Shown here: positions 29,455 through 38,652 of the stretch, one piece after another
How the letters are laid out: each line of letters opens with the position of its first letter
Position numbering within the stretch: the first letter of the stretch is position 1
NCBI RefSeq assembly: GCF_014837045.1
Contig: NZ_JACSPR010000002.1
Span: forward strand, 398,102 to 462,101
Reading direction: 5' to 3'
Length of the DNA stretch: 64,000 bases
DNA from: Corynebacterium gallinarum
GTDB lineage: Bacteria > Actinomycetota > Actinomycetes > Mycobacteriales > Mycobacteriaceae
Translations under genes and position numbers: made by a program
Notes under the pieces: model-generated
Seen by the model: the letters and a program-made list of their open reading frames with translations, nothing else
Databases searched by the model: none
What the model was told of the DNA's origin: nothing

Positions 29455-30141
29455 ATGACCGATATGAACAATCAGTATCCGGGTTACACACCGCCCCCGG
29501 AGGATGGATACGGGGACGGGCGGGATGAGGCCCGGGAGGAGGTCCGCGATCAGAACCGGACACTCACGACCATCGCCACCGTGTTGGGTGTGCTGCTGCT
29601 CATCGCGGCGATCGTCATCGGGTGGATGTGGGCCACCCGGGATTCCGATGATTCCACCTCTGCTGCGGATACCACCACAACCTCCACCACCCCGATGACC
29701 ACCCCGATGACCACACCGGCGACCACACCGGTGGAGACCGTGACCGAGACTTCTGCGGCGCCTGAGCCGGAAGACCGCACAGTCACCAACACCGTTTCGG
29801 TGGAGGAAACCACCCAGACCATCACCCAGCAGACCACCGCGGCACCACCTCCTACTCCGGCTCCGGCGCCGGGCCCCTCCTGTGATCCGGCAGCCTTCCA
29901 GGCAGATGGCCATGACTTTGTCGACGGCCTACTGTTCTGCGAATCGGGCTGGGCCCGCGGTGGCCAGGACCAGAGCGACTATGTACGCATCTTCCAGTGG
30001 GTAAATGATTCCTGGCAGATGTACGCCCCCGACGGGGAGTCCACCACCACCGGTTATCCCTGCTATGACACTGCAGCGATGGCCACGCGGGGCGCTCCGC
30101 TTGAACTGATCAATCAGACCCTGGCCTGCTCGGAGGGGTGA
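29455..30141 (+). CDS. Membrane-anchored protein with Thr/Pro linker and C-terminal Cys domain
   Basis: The 228-residue protein has a short cytoplasmic head (Tyr/Pro-rich), one membrane helix (about residues 37-58, TTIATVLGVLLLIAAIVIGWMW), a Thr/Pro-rich extracellular linker (TTTTSTTPMTTPMTTPATTP), and a compact C-terminal domain of about 85 residues with four cysteines (CDPAAF, LFCESGW, GYPCYDT, LACSEG). GGGAGAAGGAG precedes the ATG. A near-identical copy of the last 90 bp lies at 32663-32752. No known family was recognised; exposure at the envelope is likely. Confidence 0.8.
   Translation: MTDMNNQYPGYTPPPEDGYGDGRDEAREEVRDQNRTLTTIATVLGVLLLIAAIVIGWMWATRDSDDSTSAADTTTTSTTPMTTPMTTPATTPVETVTETSAAPEPEDRTVTNTVSVEETTQTITQQTTAAPPPTPAPAPGPSCDPAAFQADGHDFVDGLLFCESGWARGGQDQSDYVRIFQWVNDSWQMYAPDGESTTTGYPCYDTAAMATRGAPLELINQTLACSEG
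30048..30137 (+). repeat. Left copy of a 90-bp direct repeat flanking an AT-rich island
   Basis: This stretch matches 32663-32752 at 86 of 90 positions by my count. It encodes the last 30 residues of the membrane-anchored protein. The two copies bracket about 2.5 kb of AT-rich DNA. Confidence 0.9.
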
Positions 30142-30145
30142 TCAC

Positions 30146-30167
30146 GGTCCTCTGTGCACAGGGGACC
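30146..30167 (+). terminator. Hairpin after the membrane-anchored gene
   Basis: GGTCCTCTGTG/CACAGGGGACC is a nearly perfect 22-bp palindrome, five bases after the stop. There is no T-tract. The remaining gap, 30168-30503, is AT-rich without genes and presumably carries the promoter of the next gene. Confidence 0.5.
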
Positions 30168-30503
30168 AACGTCCTCAAAAATCAGGTCTCCCTCGAAGCT
30201 AAGCGGACATCTTCGTATACAGAGTACTGAGGACTTATTAGGAAAATTCTTAGGTTCTAATTCCTCATAGAACCCTATGATAGTAGATTAGCTATTCCAC
30301 CTGAGGAACCATCTCCAAATAGAGATTAAAATTAGCTTGTGCACTAATAATTCGAAATGAACTCTGCTTAAACTTTGAACACTATAATTAATCCTAACCA
30401 ATGTAGAATTATGGGCAGGCATTTCCCAGCACCCGCCCCTAATTTAATTAAAACTCAAGCCTTGAATTAGCTCACCCGTTCCCGAAACCTGAAGGGGGTT
30501 CAG

Positions 30504-32432
30504 ATGCCTTTAAGACACCGTGCCATTTATCAATCGAGCAACTCACAAGCTTTACGTGAGGTAGCAGAGGAAGGGTGGAGAAGGTGGATTTCTTCTAGAA
30601 AACGGGAGAATCCGAACCTAGGAGCACTCGGACGCCAAGGCAACTTTGGTCAGATTAGCGACAATCGTCGTGCCCGTCACGAAGAATTCGCGGATCAAAA
30701 CATATCGACTGTGCGCATTACCGACATTGTTAATTTCGGCCAAGGGGACTATTTAGTCGTTATTACCTGGGCAACAGACGGTATTGATTCTTGGGTTCAG
30801 ATTGATGGCATCGCACCGGATGAAGAATCACCCTACCAACCTCCAAAAATCAGCGATGCTCTATTTGAGTCGGCATGGGATCACCAAATTGACCTATTTG
30901 ATACATCTCCCTTCATCCGATATTCACCAGCCCCGCAAGTGGTCAATGAAGATTCCGTCGATGACCTTATCAATTATGTCCTGAAGAATCCGGAACGTTC
31001 GACGATTGCTTTTATTGCGGGAACAGCCCCCAATTCAAACCAAGAAATATGGCGCCAAACGCTAGAAGAAAAGATCTTCACCAAAATCCCTGGCATGGCG
31101 ACTATCTGGCTACTGGACGCAGACGCTACCGAATCATTCAATAATCGCGTTCCAGAAGACTACAAAGTTTTCCCCTCTTCCGTTCGAGCATTTCAGCCTA
31201 TGGTAAACACCAATAAGGTTGACGACCCACGGCGCCATAGGTGGTTTTCCAAAGCCGAAATTGCTACTGCCATTAGCGACCCCCAAGCCCAGCGACGGCT
31301 CCAAAACCGGTTATATTATATGGCACGCTCCGTGTCATTACGAGTAAAACTTCCGCAAACTCTTATTGAGGCAGATTCTCGTTTAGGCGATCTGGAAGTA
31401 ACACGAGAAGTAGACCAGATCTTCAATATTCGGCCTGAGCAAAAATCCCTGCGGTCAGATGAACTTCGCCAGGCCATGAGTCGCGACCTTGGACCGCAGA
31501 GCAAGCCCATACCTAAACCTGCACCACCTGTTCCCGAAAGACAGAGCAAACCTACACCTAAACCTGCACCACCTGTTCCCGAACATGCCCCTTTCGAATT
31601 TACCTCCATAGAGGAAAAAGCCCTTCCACAGCATTCTTTGATTACTACGCTGCAGCAGATTTTGGAGATTAGCAATTTGGGAACAACCGGGATTGATCTC
31701 ACAGAAGAAGGGTTGATCTCATTAGTCTCGCTCGCCGAAAAAGGAAGCGATGCAGATTCCCAGATCCAAGAACTCCGAAATAAATTTCTCCTTCAGGCAA
31801 ACAAGGCGCAGAAATACGAAAAAGACCTGAAAATCCTCAACCGAGAATACGCGGAGATGGAAGATTCTCTATTTTCAGTCCAAGAACTCAACCGTAAATT
31901 CTACAAGGAGTTATCGAAGGCCAATCTGCCTGAAGAAGCATACTCCCCACCACCGGTGAGCCCAGACTCCCTCATAGAGCTCCTCGGCAGAATTGAACAT
32001 GAATTACCGCATATAGTATTTACGGGCGACCATAAAACAACTGAGTCCCTTGATGATCGCCCAACAAGCGCAACAATCGCGAGGCGCTGCTGGAATGCGC
32101 TCCAGACTCTGGAGGATTATGCGGTAGATTATGAGAAATATGGCAGCGTGGAAAGGTATTTGAGAGATGATCAAATCGCACAAACTTTTGCGGTTGATCA
32201 CGCCCCACGAGAGTCAAAAACAGTTGGCAACAATTCACGTTTTAGGGGAGCCCGTGAACTCCACGTCCCCCAAGAAGTCCATCCATCTGAGCAAATTTAC
32301 ATGGAGGCTCATTTCCGCCTCGCCCAAGATGGCGGACAGGCACCACGGATGCATTATTACGATGCAATGGCCATTAACGGCCATATATACATCGGCTACA
32401 TTGGGCCCCACCTACCCAACACCATGACCTAG
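30504..32432 (+). CDS. Large unknown protein on AT-rich island, 642 aa
   Basis: I do not recognise a named family. Visible regions: an N-terminal basic segment (1-60); an alpha/beta region about 160-240 (STIAFIAGTAPNSN, ATIWLLDADATESF); a proline-rich linker with two 15-residue repeats (about 332-361, QSKPIPKPAPPVPE type); a predicted coiled coil about 415-475; and a C-terminal domain ending MHYYDAMAINGHIYIGYIGPHLPN. There is no signal peptide or membrane helix. GGGGG lies about seven bases before the ATG. Low GC and flanking direct repeats indicate acquisition. A defence-related role is only a guess from context and architecture. Confidence 0.7.
   Translation: MPLRHRAIYQSSNSQALREVAEEGWRRWISSRKRENPNLGALGRQGNFGQISDNRRARHEEFADQNISTVRITDIVNFGQGDYLVVITWATDGIDSWVQIDGIAPDEESPYQPPKISDALFESAWDHQIDLFDTSPFIRYSPAPQVVNEDSVDDLINYVLKNPERSTIAFIAGTAPNSNQEIWRQTLEEKIFTKIPGMATIWLLDADATESFNNRVPEDYKVFPSSVRAFQPMVNTNKVDDPRRHRWFSKAEIATAISDPQAQRRLQNRLYYMARSVSLRVKLPQTLIEADSRLGDLEVTREVDQIFNIRPEQKSLRSDELRQAMSRDLGPQSKPIPKPAPPVPERQSKPTPKPAPPVPEHAPFEFTSIEEKALPQHSLITTLQQILEISNLGTTGIDLTEEGLISLVSLAEKGSDADSQIQELRNKFLLQANKAQKYEKDLKILNREYAEMEDSLFSVQELNRKFYKELSKANLPEEAYSPPPVSPDSLIELLGRIEHELPHIVFTGDHKTTESLDDRPTSATIARRCWNALQTLEDYAVDYEKYGSVERYLRDDQIAQTFAVDHAPRESKTVGNNSRFRGARELHVPQEVHPSEQIYMEAHFRLAQDGGQAPRMHYYDAMAINGHIYIGYIGPHLPNTMT
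31497..31586 (+). repeat. Two tandem 45-bp units in the linker of the island protein
   Basis: Units 31497-31541 and 31542-31586 differ at a few positions and encode a duplicated Pro/Lys-rich 15-residue segment. It is an in-frame expansion. Confidence 0.88.
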
Positions 32433-32662
32433 ATATTCTGAGTGGGATCTCTTCCATGCATATCTAAAACCCGTTTAGCGATAGCGCCCAAAATATCTGC
32501 CTGACCGTCTACAAACTGAACTGACTGCAGTGGTGATTACTATTTCCCAGCATTCAGATCAACCCCCTCGTTGCCACGTGGAGGATTACAATATCCACGA
32601 ACCAGAAGAGCACAAAGATAAAACCAAACAGAAGGATCTCGCCCCAAACGACGTACCGGTAT
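32433..32662. other. Gene-free AT-rich right end of the island
   Basis: No reading frame here has a ribosome site or codon bias. Composition stays AT-rich until about 32640, then changes sharply to core-like sequence at the right direct repeat. Confidence 0.5.
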
Positions 32663-32755
32663 CACCGGTTATCCCTGCTATGACACTGCAGCAATGGCCA
32701 CGCAGGGTGCTCCGGTTGAACTGATCAATCAGACCCTGGCCTGCTCGGAGGGTTA
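32663..32755 (+). pseudogene. 3-prime fragment of a second copy of the membrane-anchored gene
   Basis: The frame reads TGYPCYDTAAMATQGAPVEL through to SEG and a TAG stop, the same ending as the gene at 29455-30141, whose stop is TGA. The two copies differ at 4 of 90 bases and in the stop codon, and copy two has no 5-prime part. It is therefore the tail of a tandem paralog or of the original gene displaced by the insertion. Confidence 0.88.
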
Positions 32756-32759
32756 GTGG

Positions 32760-33986
32760 CTAGACCCGGGGACGCCCAATCCACGCGGCGATGAGCCCGA
32801 GGAGCGCGGCACCGACGAAGACCACGGCCATGGGGCGGGCGTCCACACCGAGGATGCCCACCAGTGGTGGGGCCATGGCACCGAGCACCGATTGGGAGAA
32901 TCCGATCACCGCGGAGGAGGCACCGCCGCGAAGGGGGCTGGAATCCATCGCCAGGGCGGTCGCACTACCGGAGATCAATGCCACCGGGGCAACGGCCACA
33001 GCCAGGGCTGCGATGTACCAGGCCACATGCAGCTCAAACAGCACCGTGGCAAGCACCAGCACCGCGCCGAAGAACAGCACCACCAGGCCGGCGCCCACGG
33101 CACGCGCCGCGGTGAAGGTGCCCAAGGGGGTCTCACGGCCGATGAACCGGGAACCCGCGATACCCACACCGGCCATGATCAGCGAGAGCACAGCACCGGT
33201 GGTGGCATACCCTGCCGGCGTGAACCCGTGAAGCTGCTGGAACACAAACGGCGCGGAGGAGACATAGGAATACATCGCCATGAAGGAGAAACTGACCACG
33301 GCGGTGTACATGACAAAGCGCAGCATGTTCGGGGTGGCCGCCGGGCGTTTGCCGGGACCGCCCGGTCCACTCTGCGCGCGCACGCCGTGGGTTTCGGGGA
33401 TGCGGATGAAACTCCACACACCGACCACCGCGCCCAGGCCTGCGAGCACGAGGAAGATGGTGCGCCAGGTGCCGAAGGCGAGGATCAGCGAACCCAGCAG
33501 CGGTGCCAGGGCCGGGACGATGAGGCCGGCGGCGGTGATCACGTTGAGGGCACGTGCGGCGCGATCACCCTGGACCATGTCATGGACGATCGCACGTCCC
33601 AGCACCATGCCGGAGCTGGCCGCAATACCCTGGAACAGGCGCAGGACCAGCATGATCTCCAGGGTGGGGGCAAAGGAGATGGAGATGCTGAACAGCACGA
33701 AGGCAAGGATGCCGACCAGTAGCGGACGTCGCCTGCCGAACCTATCGGACAGCGGCCCGATGACGATCTGGCCGAGCGCCAGACCGATGATGTAGACGGT
33801 GAGGGTGAGCTGGGCGGCACCGGTGGTGATGCCGAGATCCTCAGCGGCCATGGGCAGGCCGGCGAGATACGCGGCGGTGCCCAGCGGGGGCATGGCGGAG
33901 ACGAGGACCAGCAGTGCGACAAGCCCCGCGGTCAGGGTGACGGCGGCGGTATCTGATCTGCGGGTGGTGTCGGTAGGGGTGGACAA
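32760..33986 (-). CDS. MFS multidrug-type exporter (Bcr/CflA family)
   Basis: The 408-residue protein has 12 predicted membrane helices. MFS motif A follows helix 2 (GPLSDRFGRRRPLL), and LRLFQGIAASSGMVLGRAIVHD is the motif around helices 4-5 typical of the Bcr/CflA drug-H+ antiporters. Start is TTG 33986, preceded by AGAAGAGG at good distance. A CsoR-like palindrome lies 72 bp upstream, so copper may induce it. The natural substrate is unknown. Confidence 0.88.
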   Translation of the reverse strand: MSTPTDTTRRSDTAAVTLTAGLVALLVLVSAMPPLGTAAYLAGLPMAAEDLGITTGAAQLTLTVYIIGLALGQIVIGPLSDRFGRRRPLLVGILAFVLFSISISFAPTLEIMLVLRLFQGIAASSGMVLGRAIVHDMVQGDRAARALNVITAAGLIVPALAPLLGSLILAFGTWRTIFLVLAGLGAVVGVWSFIRIPETHGVRAQSGPGGPGKRPAATPNMLRFVMYTAVVSFSFMAMYSYVSSAPFVFQQLHGFTPAGYATTGAVLSLIMAGVGIAGSRFIGRETPLGTFTAARAVGAGLVVLFFGAVLVLATVLFELHVAWYIAALAVAVAPVALISGSATALAMDSSPLRGGASSAVIGFSQSVLGAMAPPLVGILGVDARPMAVVFVGAALLGLIAAWIGRPRV

Positions 33987-34057
33987 GGAGGGCCTCTTCT
34001 CTCAACAGTTATGCACACTGAAGCGGAGGTCCCCATCGAGACCCCACGGTAGAAACC

Positions 34058-34073
34058 ATACCCCAGGGGGTAT
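34058..34073. promoter_or_regulatory. Second CsoR-like box, upstream of the MFS exporter
   Basis: ATACCCC-AG-GGGGTAT repeats the copA operator core (ATACCCCCAGGGGGTAT) with one C missing. It lies upstream of the minus-strand MFS gene and downstream of the phosphoketolase gene, so it can only serve the exporter. Confidence 0.7.
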
Positions 34074-34091
34074 AGTTCCGCCACAGGGGAC

Positions 34092-34111
34092 CGTCGACAA
34101 GCTTGTCGACG
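34092..34111. repeat. Palindromic double copy of the recurrent motif GCTTRTCGACG
   Basis: CGTCGACAAGCTTGTCGACG is a perfect 20-bp palindrome built from two overlapping copies of an 11-bp motif. I found the motif at 1858, 4250, 9147, 9199, 17684, 25634, 34101, 52772 and 54682 on the plus strand, and at 7825, 16001, 23286, 28602, 34092 and 37291 on the minus strand (left ends). A one-base variant is at 1582. Confidence 0.8.
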
Positions 34112-34156
34112 ACCAAAACCCCCGCTCCGGGTTTGCCGGGCAGGGGCCAGGGGGTG

Positions 34157-36604
34157 TTAGCGCTCCGGCAGCGGCGGGCGCTGGACGTGGGCGTCGGAGG
34201 CGGGCTTGCGCTCCAGGTCCGGGGCTTCGAAGTCACCGAGAAGCCAGTTGCGGACCTCGGGCATGTCCTCGAGATGCTCGACGATGTACTCCTCGTGGCG
34301 CTCGAGCTGCTTCTGGGCCCAGTTGTAGAGCTCCAGGCCACCGGCCGGCACGTTGCGGGCGTTGTTGAGGATGTCCATGACCAGGTGGTAGCGGGAGACA
34401 CCGTTGCGCACGACCATGTCGAACGGGGTGGTCGTGGTGCCCTCCTCCCGGAAACCGCGGGCGCGGAAACGGTCGGCGTCGGGGCGGCCGTGGACCAGCT
34501 GGTGGACTGCTCCCGGGTAGCCGTGGAAGGCAAAGACGACATCGACATCATCGGTGAACATCTCGGTGAAGTCGGATTCGCTCATGCCGTGCGGGTGATC
34601 CTTCGGGCGGTACAGCGTCATCAGATTGATGACGTTGACGAAGCGGATCTTCAGCTCCGGCAGGGCCTTCTTGACGATCTCCGCGGCGGCGACCGCCTCC
34701 ATGGTGACGACATCACCTGCGGTAGCGACGACGATGTCCGGCTTCTCATCGCCCAGGCCGTCGGTGCCGGCCCAGTCCCAGCGGCCATAACCGCGGCCGA
34801 CGTGGTCCTTGGCCTCATCCAGGGACATGTACTGCAGCTGTGGCTGCTTGTCCTGGATGACCAGGTTGACCTTGTTCTTGTCAGCGAAGATCTTCTCGGA
34901 GACAACGGCCAGGGAGTTGGCGTCGACAGGCAGGTAAATGCGGCCGACCGCCTTGTTCATGTTGAGCACGACGTTGAGCAGTTCCGGGGCCTGGTGGGAG
35001 AAACCGTTGTGGTCATTGCGCCAGCAGGTGGAGGACAACAGGATGTTCAGCGAGGGGGTCTTGGCGCGCCAGTCGAGGTGGTTGGCCTCCTGGAACCACT
35101 TGCCCGCCTGCATCGTCATGGATGCGGACACCATGCCGAAGGCCTCATAGGAGGCGTACAGGCCGTGGCGGCCGGTGAGGTTGTACCCGTCGAGCCAGCC
35201 GTGGCAGTTATGCTCGGACAGCACCTCCATGACGCGGCCCTTGCGGGAGAGTTTCTCGTCGATGAGGTCGGTGCGCTCCATGAACGTACGGTCCGAGACC
35301 TCGAAGACGGCGCCCAGGCGGTTGGAGTTCGTCTCATCCGGGCAGAACAGGCGGAAGTTGTCCGGGTTGTCCTCGTAGGCATCCCGCATGATCTCACCCA
35401 GGGTGCGGGTGGATTCGGCCTTGACGCGGCCGCGGGTCTCGCCGGTGACCTCGCGCTCGTAGTTCTTCAGGTCACGGAGTTTGAGATCCTGGGTCAACAG
35501 GCCACCGTTGGCGTGTGGATTGGCTGACATCCGCAGCTCACCCTCCGGGTTGTTGGCCTTGACCAGGTCGGTCAGGGTGCCGTCGGAGTTGAACAACTCC
35601 TCCGGGCGGTAGGAGCGCAGCCACTCCTCCAGCAGGCGCAGCTGCTTGTCGTCTTCCCTCATGCCGTCCAGCGGGACCTGGTGGGAGCGCCAGGTGCCCT
35701 CGTAGATCTTGTGGTCGACGGTGTGGGGGCCGGTCCAGCCCTTCGGGGTGCGCAGGATGATCATCGGCCACACCGGGCGTTCGCCGTCCCAGTTCTCGGA
35801 GCGGGCCTCGGTCTGGATGGCCTTGATACGGTCGTAGGCGTAGGTCAGGGCGTTGGCGAAGCGCTCGTGCATCCACGGCAGATCCTCACCCTCGACCCAG
35901 ATGACCTCGTAGCCATGGCCTTCCAGCAGGGCCTGGACCTCATCGGGATCCTTGCGGGACAGGACGGTGGGCGAGGCGATCTTGCCGCCGTTGAGGTGCA
36001 GGATCGGCAGGACAGTGCCGTCATGCTCCGGGTTGAGGAAGGAGACGGACTTCCAGGACCCCTCGAGGGCACCGGTCTCCGCCTCGCCGTCACCGACGAC
36101 GGCGGCGACGATCAGATCCGGGTTATCGAAGGCTGCACCGAAGGCGTGGGACAGGGCGTAACCCAGCTCGCCGCCCTCGTGGATGGAGCCTGGCGTGGTC
36201 ACCGAGGCATGGGAGGGGATGCCGCCCGGCGAGGAGAACTGGCGGAAGAGCTTGGCCAGGCCGTCGGCGTCACCGGTGATGCGCGGGAAGCACTCGGTGT
36301 AGGAACCCTCCAGGTAGGAGGCGGACACCACCGCGGGGCCACCGTGGCCGGGGCCGGTGATGTAAATGAAGTCCTGGTCGGTGTGCTTGATTAGGCGGTT
36401 GAGGTGGGCGTAGATGAAGGACAGGCCCGGGGAGGTGCCCCAGTGGCCGAGGAGACGGGGCTTGATATCGTCGGCGACGAGCGGACGCTCCAGCAGGGGG
36501 TTGGACTTGAGGTAGATCTGGCCGACGGTGAGGTAGTTGTTGGCGCGCCACCAGGCGTCAATCTGGCGGGCCTCTTCACGGGTAAGGGCGGGAACTGTGG
36601 TCAT
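34157..36604 (-). CDS. xpkA: Phosphoketolase (xylulose-5-phosphate/fructose-6-phosphate)
   Basis: Phosphoketolase is a thiamine-diphosphate enzyme that splits xylulose-5-P or fructose-6-P into acetyl phosphate and an aldose phosphate. The 815-residue protein has GHWGTSPGLSFIYAHLNR, ITGPGHGGPA, the ThDP-binding GDGEAETGALEGSW, and a C-terminal transketolase-like domain ending in NWLLGDFEAPDLE. The ATG at 36604 fits the family start (TREEARQIDAWWRANNYL); the longer open frame upstream is not coding. It would feed acetyl-P into acetate metabolism, which RamB regulates. Confidence 0.95.
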   Translation of the reverse strand: MTTVPALTREEARQIDAWWRANNYLTVGQIYLKSNPLLERPLVADDIKPRLLGHWGTSPGLSFIYAHLNRLIKHTDQDFIYITGPGHGGPAVVSASYLEGSYTECFPRITGDADGLAKLFRQFSSPGGIPSHASVTTPGSIHEGGELGYALSHAFGAAFDNPDLIVAAVVGDGEAETGALEGSWKSVSFLNPEHDGTVLPILHLNGGKIASPTVLSRKDPDEVQALLEGHGYEVIWVEGEDLPWMHERFANALTYAYDRIKAIQTEARSENWDGERPVWPMIILRTPKGWTGPHTVDHKIYEGTWRSHQVPLDGMREDDKQLRLLEEWLRSYRPEELFNSDGTLTDLVKANNPEGELRMSANPHANGGLLTQDLKLRDLKNYEREVTGETRGRVKAESTRTLGEIMRDAYEDNPDNFRLFCPDETNSNRLGAVFEVSDRTFMERTDLIDEKLSRKGRVMEVLSEHNCHGWLDGYNLTGRHGLYASYEAFGMVSASMTMQAGKWFQEANHLDWRAKTPSLNILLSSTCWRNDHNGFSHQAPELLNVVLNMNKAVGRIYLPVDANSLAVVSEKIFADKNKVNLVIQDKQPQLQYMSLDEAKDHVGRGYGRWDWAGTDGLGDEKPDIVVATAGDVVTMEAVAAAEIVKKALPELKIRFVNVINLMTLYRPKDHPHGMSESDFTEMFTDDVDVVFAFHGYPGAVHQLVHGRPDADRFRARGFREEGTTTTPFDMVVRNGVSRYHLVMDILNNARNVPAGGLELYNWAQKQLERHEEYIVEHLEDMPEVRNWLLGDFEAPDLERKPASDAHVQRPPLPER

Positions 36605-36715
36605 GCCACTAATTTTAAAGGTATTACCAAAGGCAGTCAATGCGAAGTGTTGCTTATCACTCCCATAGGGGCACAATGTGTGGCATGTCATAGGCGCACC
36701 CGCAAACTCCTGCAG

Positions 36716-37384
36716 TTATGCCGGCGCACCCTCCAGGATCGCGCGTGCATTGGAGGTGCCGATGCGCGTGGCGCCGGCCTCCACCATGGCCACGGCCTGA
36801 TCCCAGGTGCGGATACCACCGGAGGCTTTCACACCGATCTGCCCCTGGGCGGCACCGGCCAGCACGCGCACGGCCTCCACGGTGGCACCGCCGGCGGGGT
36901 GGAAACCGGTGGAGGTCTTGATGAAATCAGCTCCCGCGGCACGCGCAGCGTGGGTGGCCACCTCCAGGGCGACATCATCCACCACCGCGGATTCCACGAT
37001 GAATTTCAGGGTCACCGGGGAGGCCAGCGCCTCGCGGATGGCGACCATCTCCGCCAGCAGGGCGTTATCATCAGCGGCCTTCACCGCGGCGATATCCAGC
37101 ACCACATCCACCTCGGAGGCACCGTACTGCACCGCCAGGCGCGCCTCGGCGGCCTTGACCAGCGGGTTGGATTTACCGTGCGGGAAACCGGCGACGGTGG
37201 CGATCCGCAGGCCCGAATCCTGGGCGCGTTTGGTGGCGTTCATCATGGACGGCGGGATGCAGATGGTGGGGACGCCGAGGGAGAGGGCATCGTCGATAAG
37301 CGCCTGGAGGTCCGCGGTGGTGACCTCGGGGCCGAGCAACGTGTAGTCAAGAATCGAGGCCATCGCGGCCCGGGTAATAGTCAT
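36716..37384 (-). CDS. deoC: Deoxyribose-phosphate aldolase
   Basis: DeoC cleaves 2-deoxyribose-5-phosphate to glyceraldehyde-3-P and acetaldehyde. The 222-residue TIM barrel has the Schiff-base Lys in [21 protein letters not shown] and the second Lys in [23 protein letters not shown] carries the catalytic Asp. The ATG at 37384 (or 37390) fits; the frame upstream of it is a shadow of purU. Divergent from purU with about 70 bp between. Confidence 0.95.
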   Translation of the reverse strand: MTITRAAMASILDYTLLGPEVTTADLQALIDDALSLGVPTICIPPSMMNATKRAQDSGLRIATVAGFPHGKSNPLVKAAEARLAVQYGASEVDVVLDIAAVKAADDNALLAEMVAIREALASPVTLKFIVESAVVDDVALEVATHAARAAGADFIKTSTGFHPAGGATVEAVRVLAGAAQGQIGVKASGGIRTWDQAVAMVEAGATRIGTSNARAILEGAPA

Positions 37385-37454
37385 ACCCATCAGCCTAGTG
37401 ACGGATGCCCACCCCGGATTAGTAAAGCCCTGGCCATGCAGTAGAATCCCTGCA

Positions 37455-38372
37455 ATGACCCCGAGTTTCACTGAGATCCGTAACCGTCCCGGCACGGCGC
37501 CCGAAGAGCGCCAATATGTGCTCACCTTCGGCTGCCCCGACTCCACCGGAATCGTGGCGAAGCTGTCGTCGTTCCTCGCGGAACGCGGAGGATGGATTAC
37601 CGAAGCCGGATACTTCACCGACCCGGACAGCAACTGGTTCTTCACTCGCCAGGCCGTGCGCGCCGAATCCATCGACATGGAGATCGAGGAACTGCGCGAG
37701 GAGTTCGCCACCTTCGCCGAGGAGGAATTCGGCCCCCGCGCCCGCTGGCAGTTCACCGACACCGCCCAGGTGAAGAAGGCCGTCATCCTCGTGTCCAAGG
37801 AGGGCCACTGCCTCCACGACCTGCTGGGACGCGTCGCGGAGAACGACTACCCCATGGAGGTCGCCGCGGTCATCGGAAACCATGACAATCTGGAGTACAT
37901 CGCCAAGAACCACGGCGTGCCCTTCCACCACATCCCCTTCCCCAAGGACGCCGTGGGCAAGCGCCGTGCCTTCGATGCGGTGGCGGAGATCGTCAATGAG
38001 CTCAACCCCGATGCCATCGTTATGGCACGCTTCATGCAGATCCTGCCACCCGACCTGTGCGAAATGTGGGCCGGGCGCGTACTCAACATCCACCACAGCT
38101 TCCTGCCGTCCTTCATGGGCGCACGCCCCTACCACCAGGCGCACAGCCGTGGTGTGAAACTGATCGGCGCGACCTGCCACTACGCCACCCCGGATCTGGA
38201 TGACGGCCCCATCATCGAACAGGACGTCATCCGCGTCACCCACAAGGACTCCCCCACCGAGCTGCAGCGCGTGGGCCGTGACGCCGAGAAGCAGGTGCTG
38301 GCCCGCGGCCTGCGCTTCCACCTCGAGGACCGCATCCTGGTCTACGGCAACCGCACGGTGATCTTCGACTAA
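37455..38372 (+). CDS. purU: Formyltetrahydrofolate deformylase
   Basis: PurU hydrolyses 10-formyl-THF to formate and THF, balancing one-carbon pools. The 305-residue protein has an N-terminal ACT domain ([20 protein letters not shown]) and a formyltransferase domain with the catalytic region [20 protein letters not shown] and [23 protein letters not shown] 37455 agrees with the family length; the upstream extension is untranslated. Divergent from deoC. Confidence 0.95.
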   Translation: MTPSFTEIRNRPGTAPEERQYVLTFGCPDSTGIVAKLSSFLAERGGWITEAGYFTDPDSNWFFTRQAVRAESIDMEIEELREEFATFAEEEFGPRARWQFTDTAQVKKAVILVSKEGHCLHDLLGRVAENDYPMEVAAVIGNHDNLEYIAKNHGVPFHHIPFPKDAVGKRRAFDAVAEIVNELNPDAIVMARFMQILPPDLCEMWAGRVLNIHHSFLPSFMGARPYHQAHSRGVKLIGATCHYATPDLDDGPIIEQDVIRVTHKDSPTELQRVGRDAEKQVLARGLRFHLEDRILVYGNRTVIFD

Positions 38373-38397
38373 CTGCTTTTTCTACGCAGACAGCGCC

Positions 38398-38444
38398 GAC
38401 AGCCCCGCCCCGTTCACCGTTCATGGTGCACAGGCGGGGCTGTC
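38398..38444 (+). terminator. Rho-independent terminator of purU
   Basis: GACAGCCCCGCC (38398-38409) and GGCGGGGCTGTC (38433-38444) form a 12-bp stem 26 bp after the purU stop. Confidence 0.82.
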
Positions 38445-38462
38445 TGCTGTTCCCGGTGGAGG

Positions 38463-38583
38463 AATTTTTCGACACGGGCAGGGTCTCCGGCGGCTGGTGT
38501 GTCGAAATTTTCACGATTTTCCGGCGCTTCAGTTCGACTTTTCCGACACACCGCCGCTGTTCGAAGCGAGGTGTGTCGCAATT
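38463..38583. repeat. Double-hairpin repeat, copy 1
   Basis: Two hairpins in tandem: TTCGACAC ... GTGTCGAA (38468-38506) and CGACACACC ... GGTGTGTCG (38544-38578), joined by a conserved CTTCAGTTCGACTTTTCC-like linker. The same arrangement and orientation recurs at 39599-39720, on the other side of the toxin-antitoxin genes. Confidence 0.82.
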
Positions 38584-38652
38584 ACGGCAGGCACCGTGCC
38601 TCCCCTTCGGAGTCCACGACCCCGGTAGGTTGGCAGGGCCCCTGAGCGGGCA

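Noticed and set aside
31497..31586. Tandem repeat considered as a CRISPR-like array
   Set aside because: Only two adjacent 45-bp units without spacers, in frame within a gene and encoding a Pro-rich hinge.
34103..35527. 474-codon open frame opposite phosphoketolase
   Set aside because: Antisense shadow of xpkA; no family motifs, no start signal.
37385..37798. N-terminal extension of the deoC frame
   Set aside because: It is antisense to purU, and DeoC homologs begin at the MTIT position.
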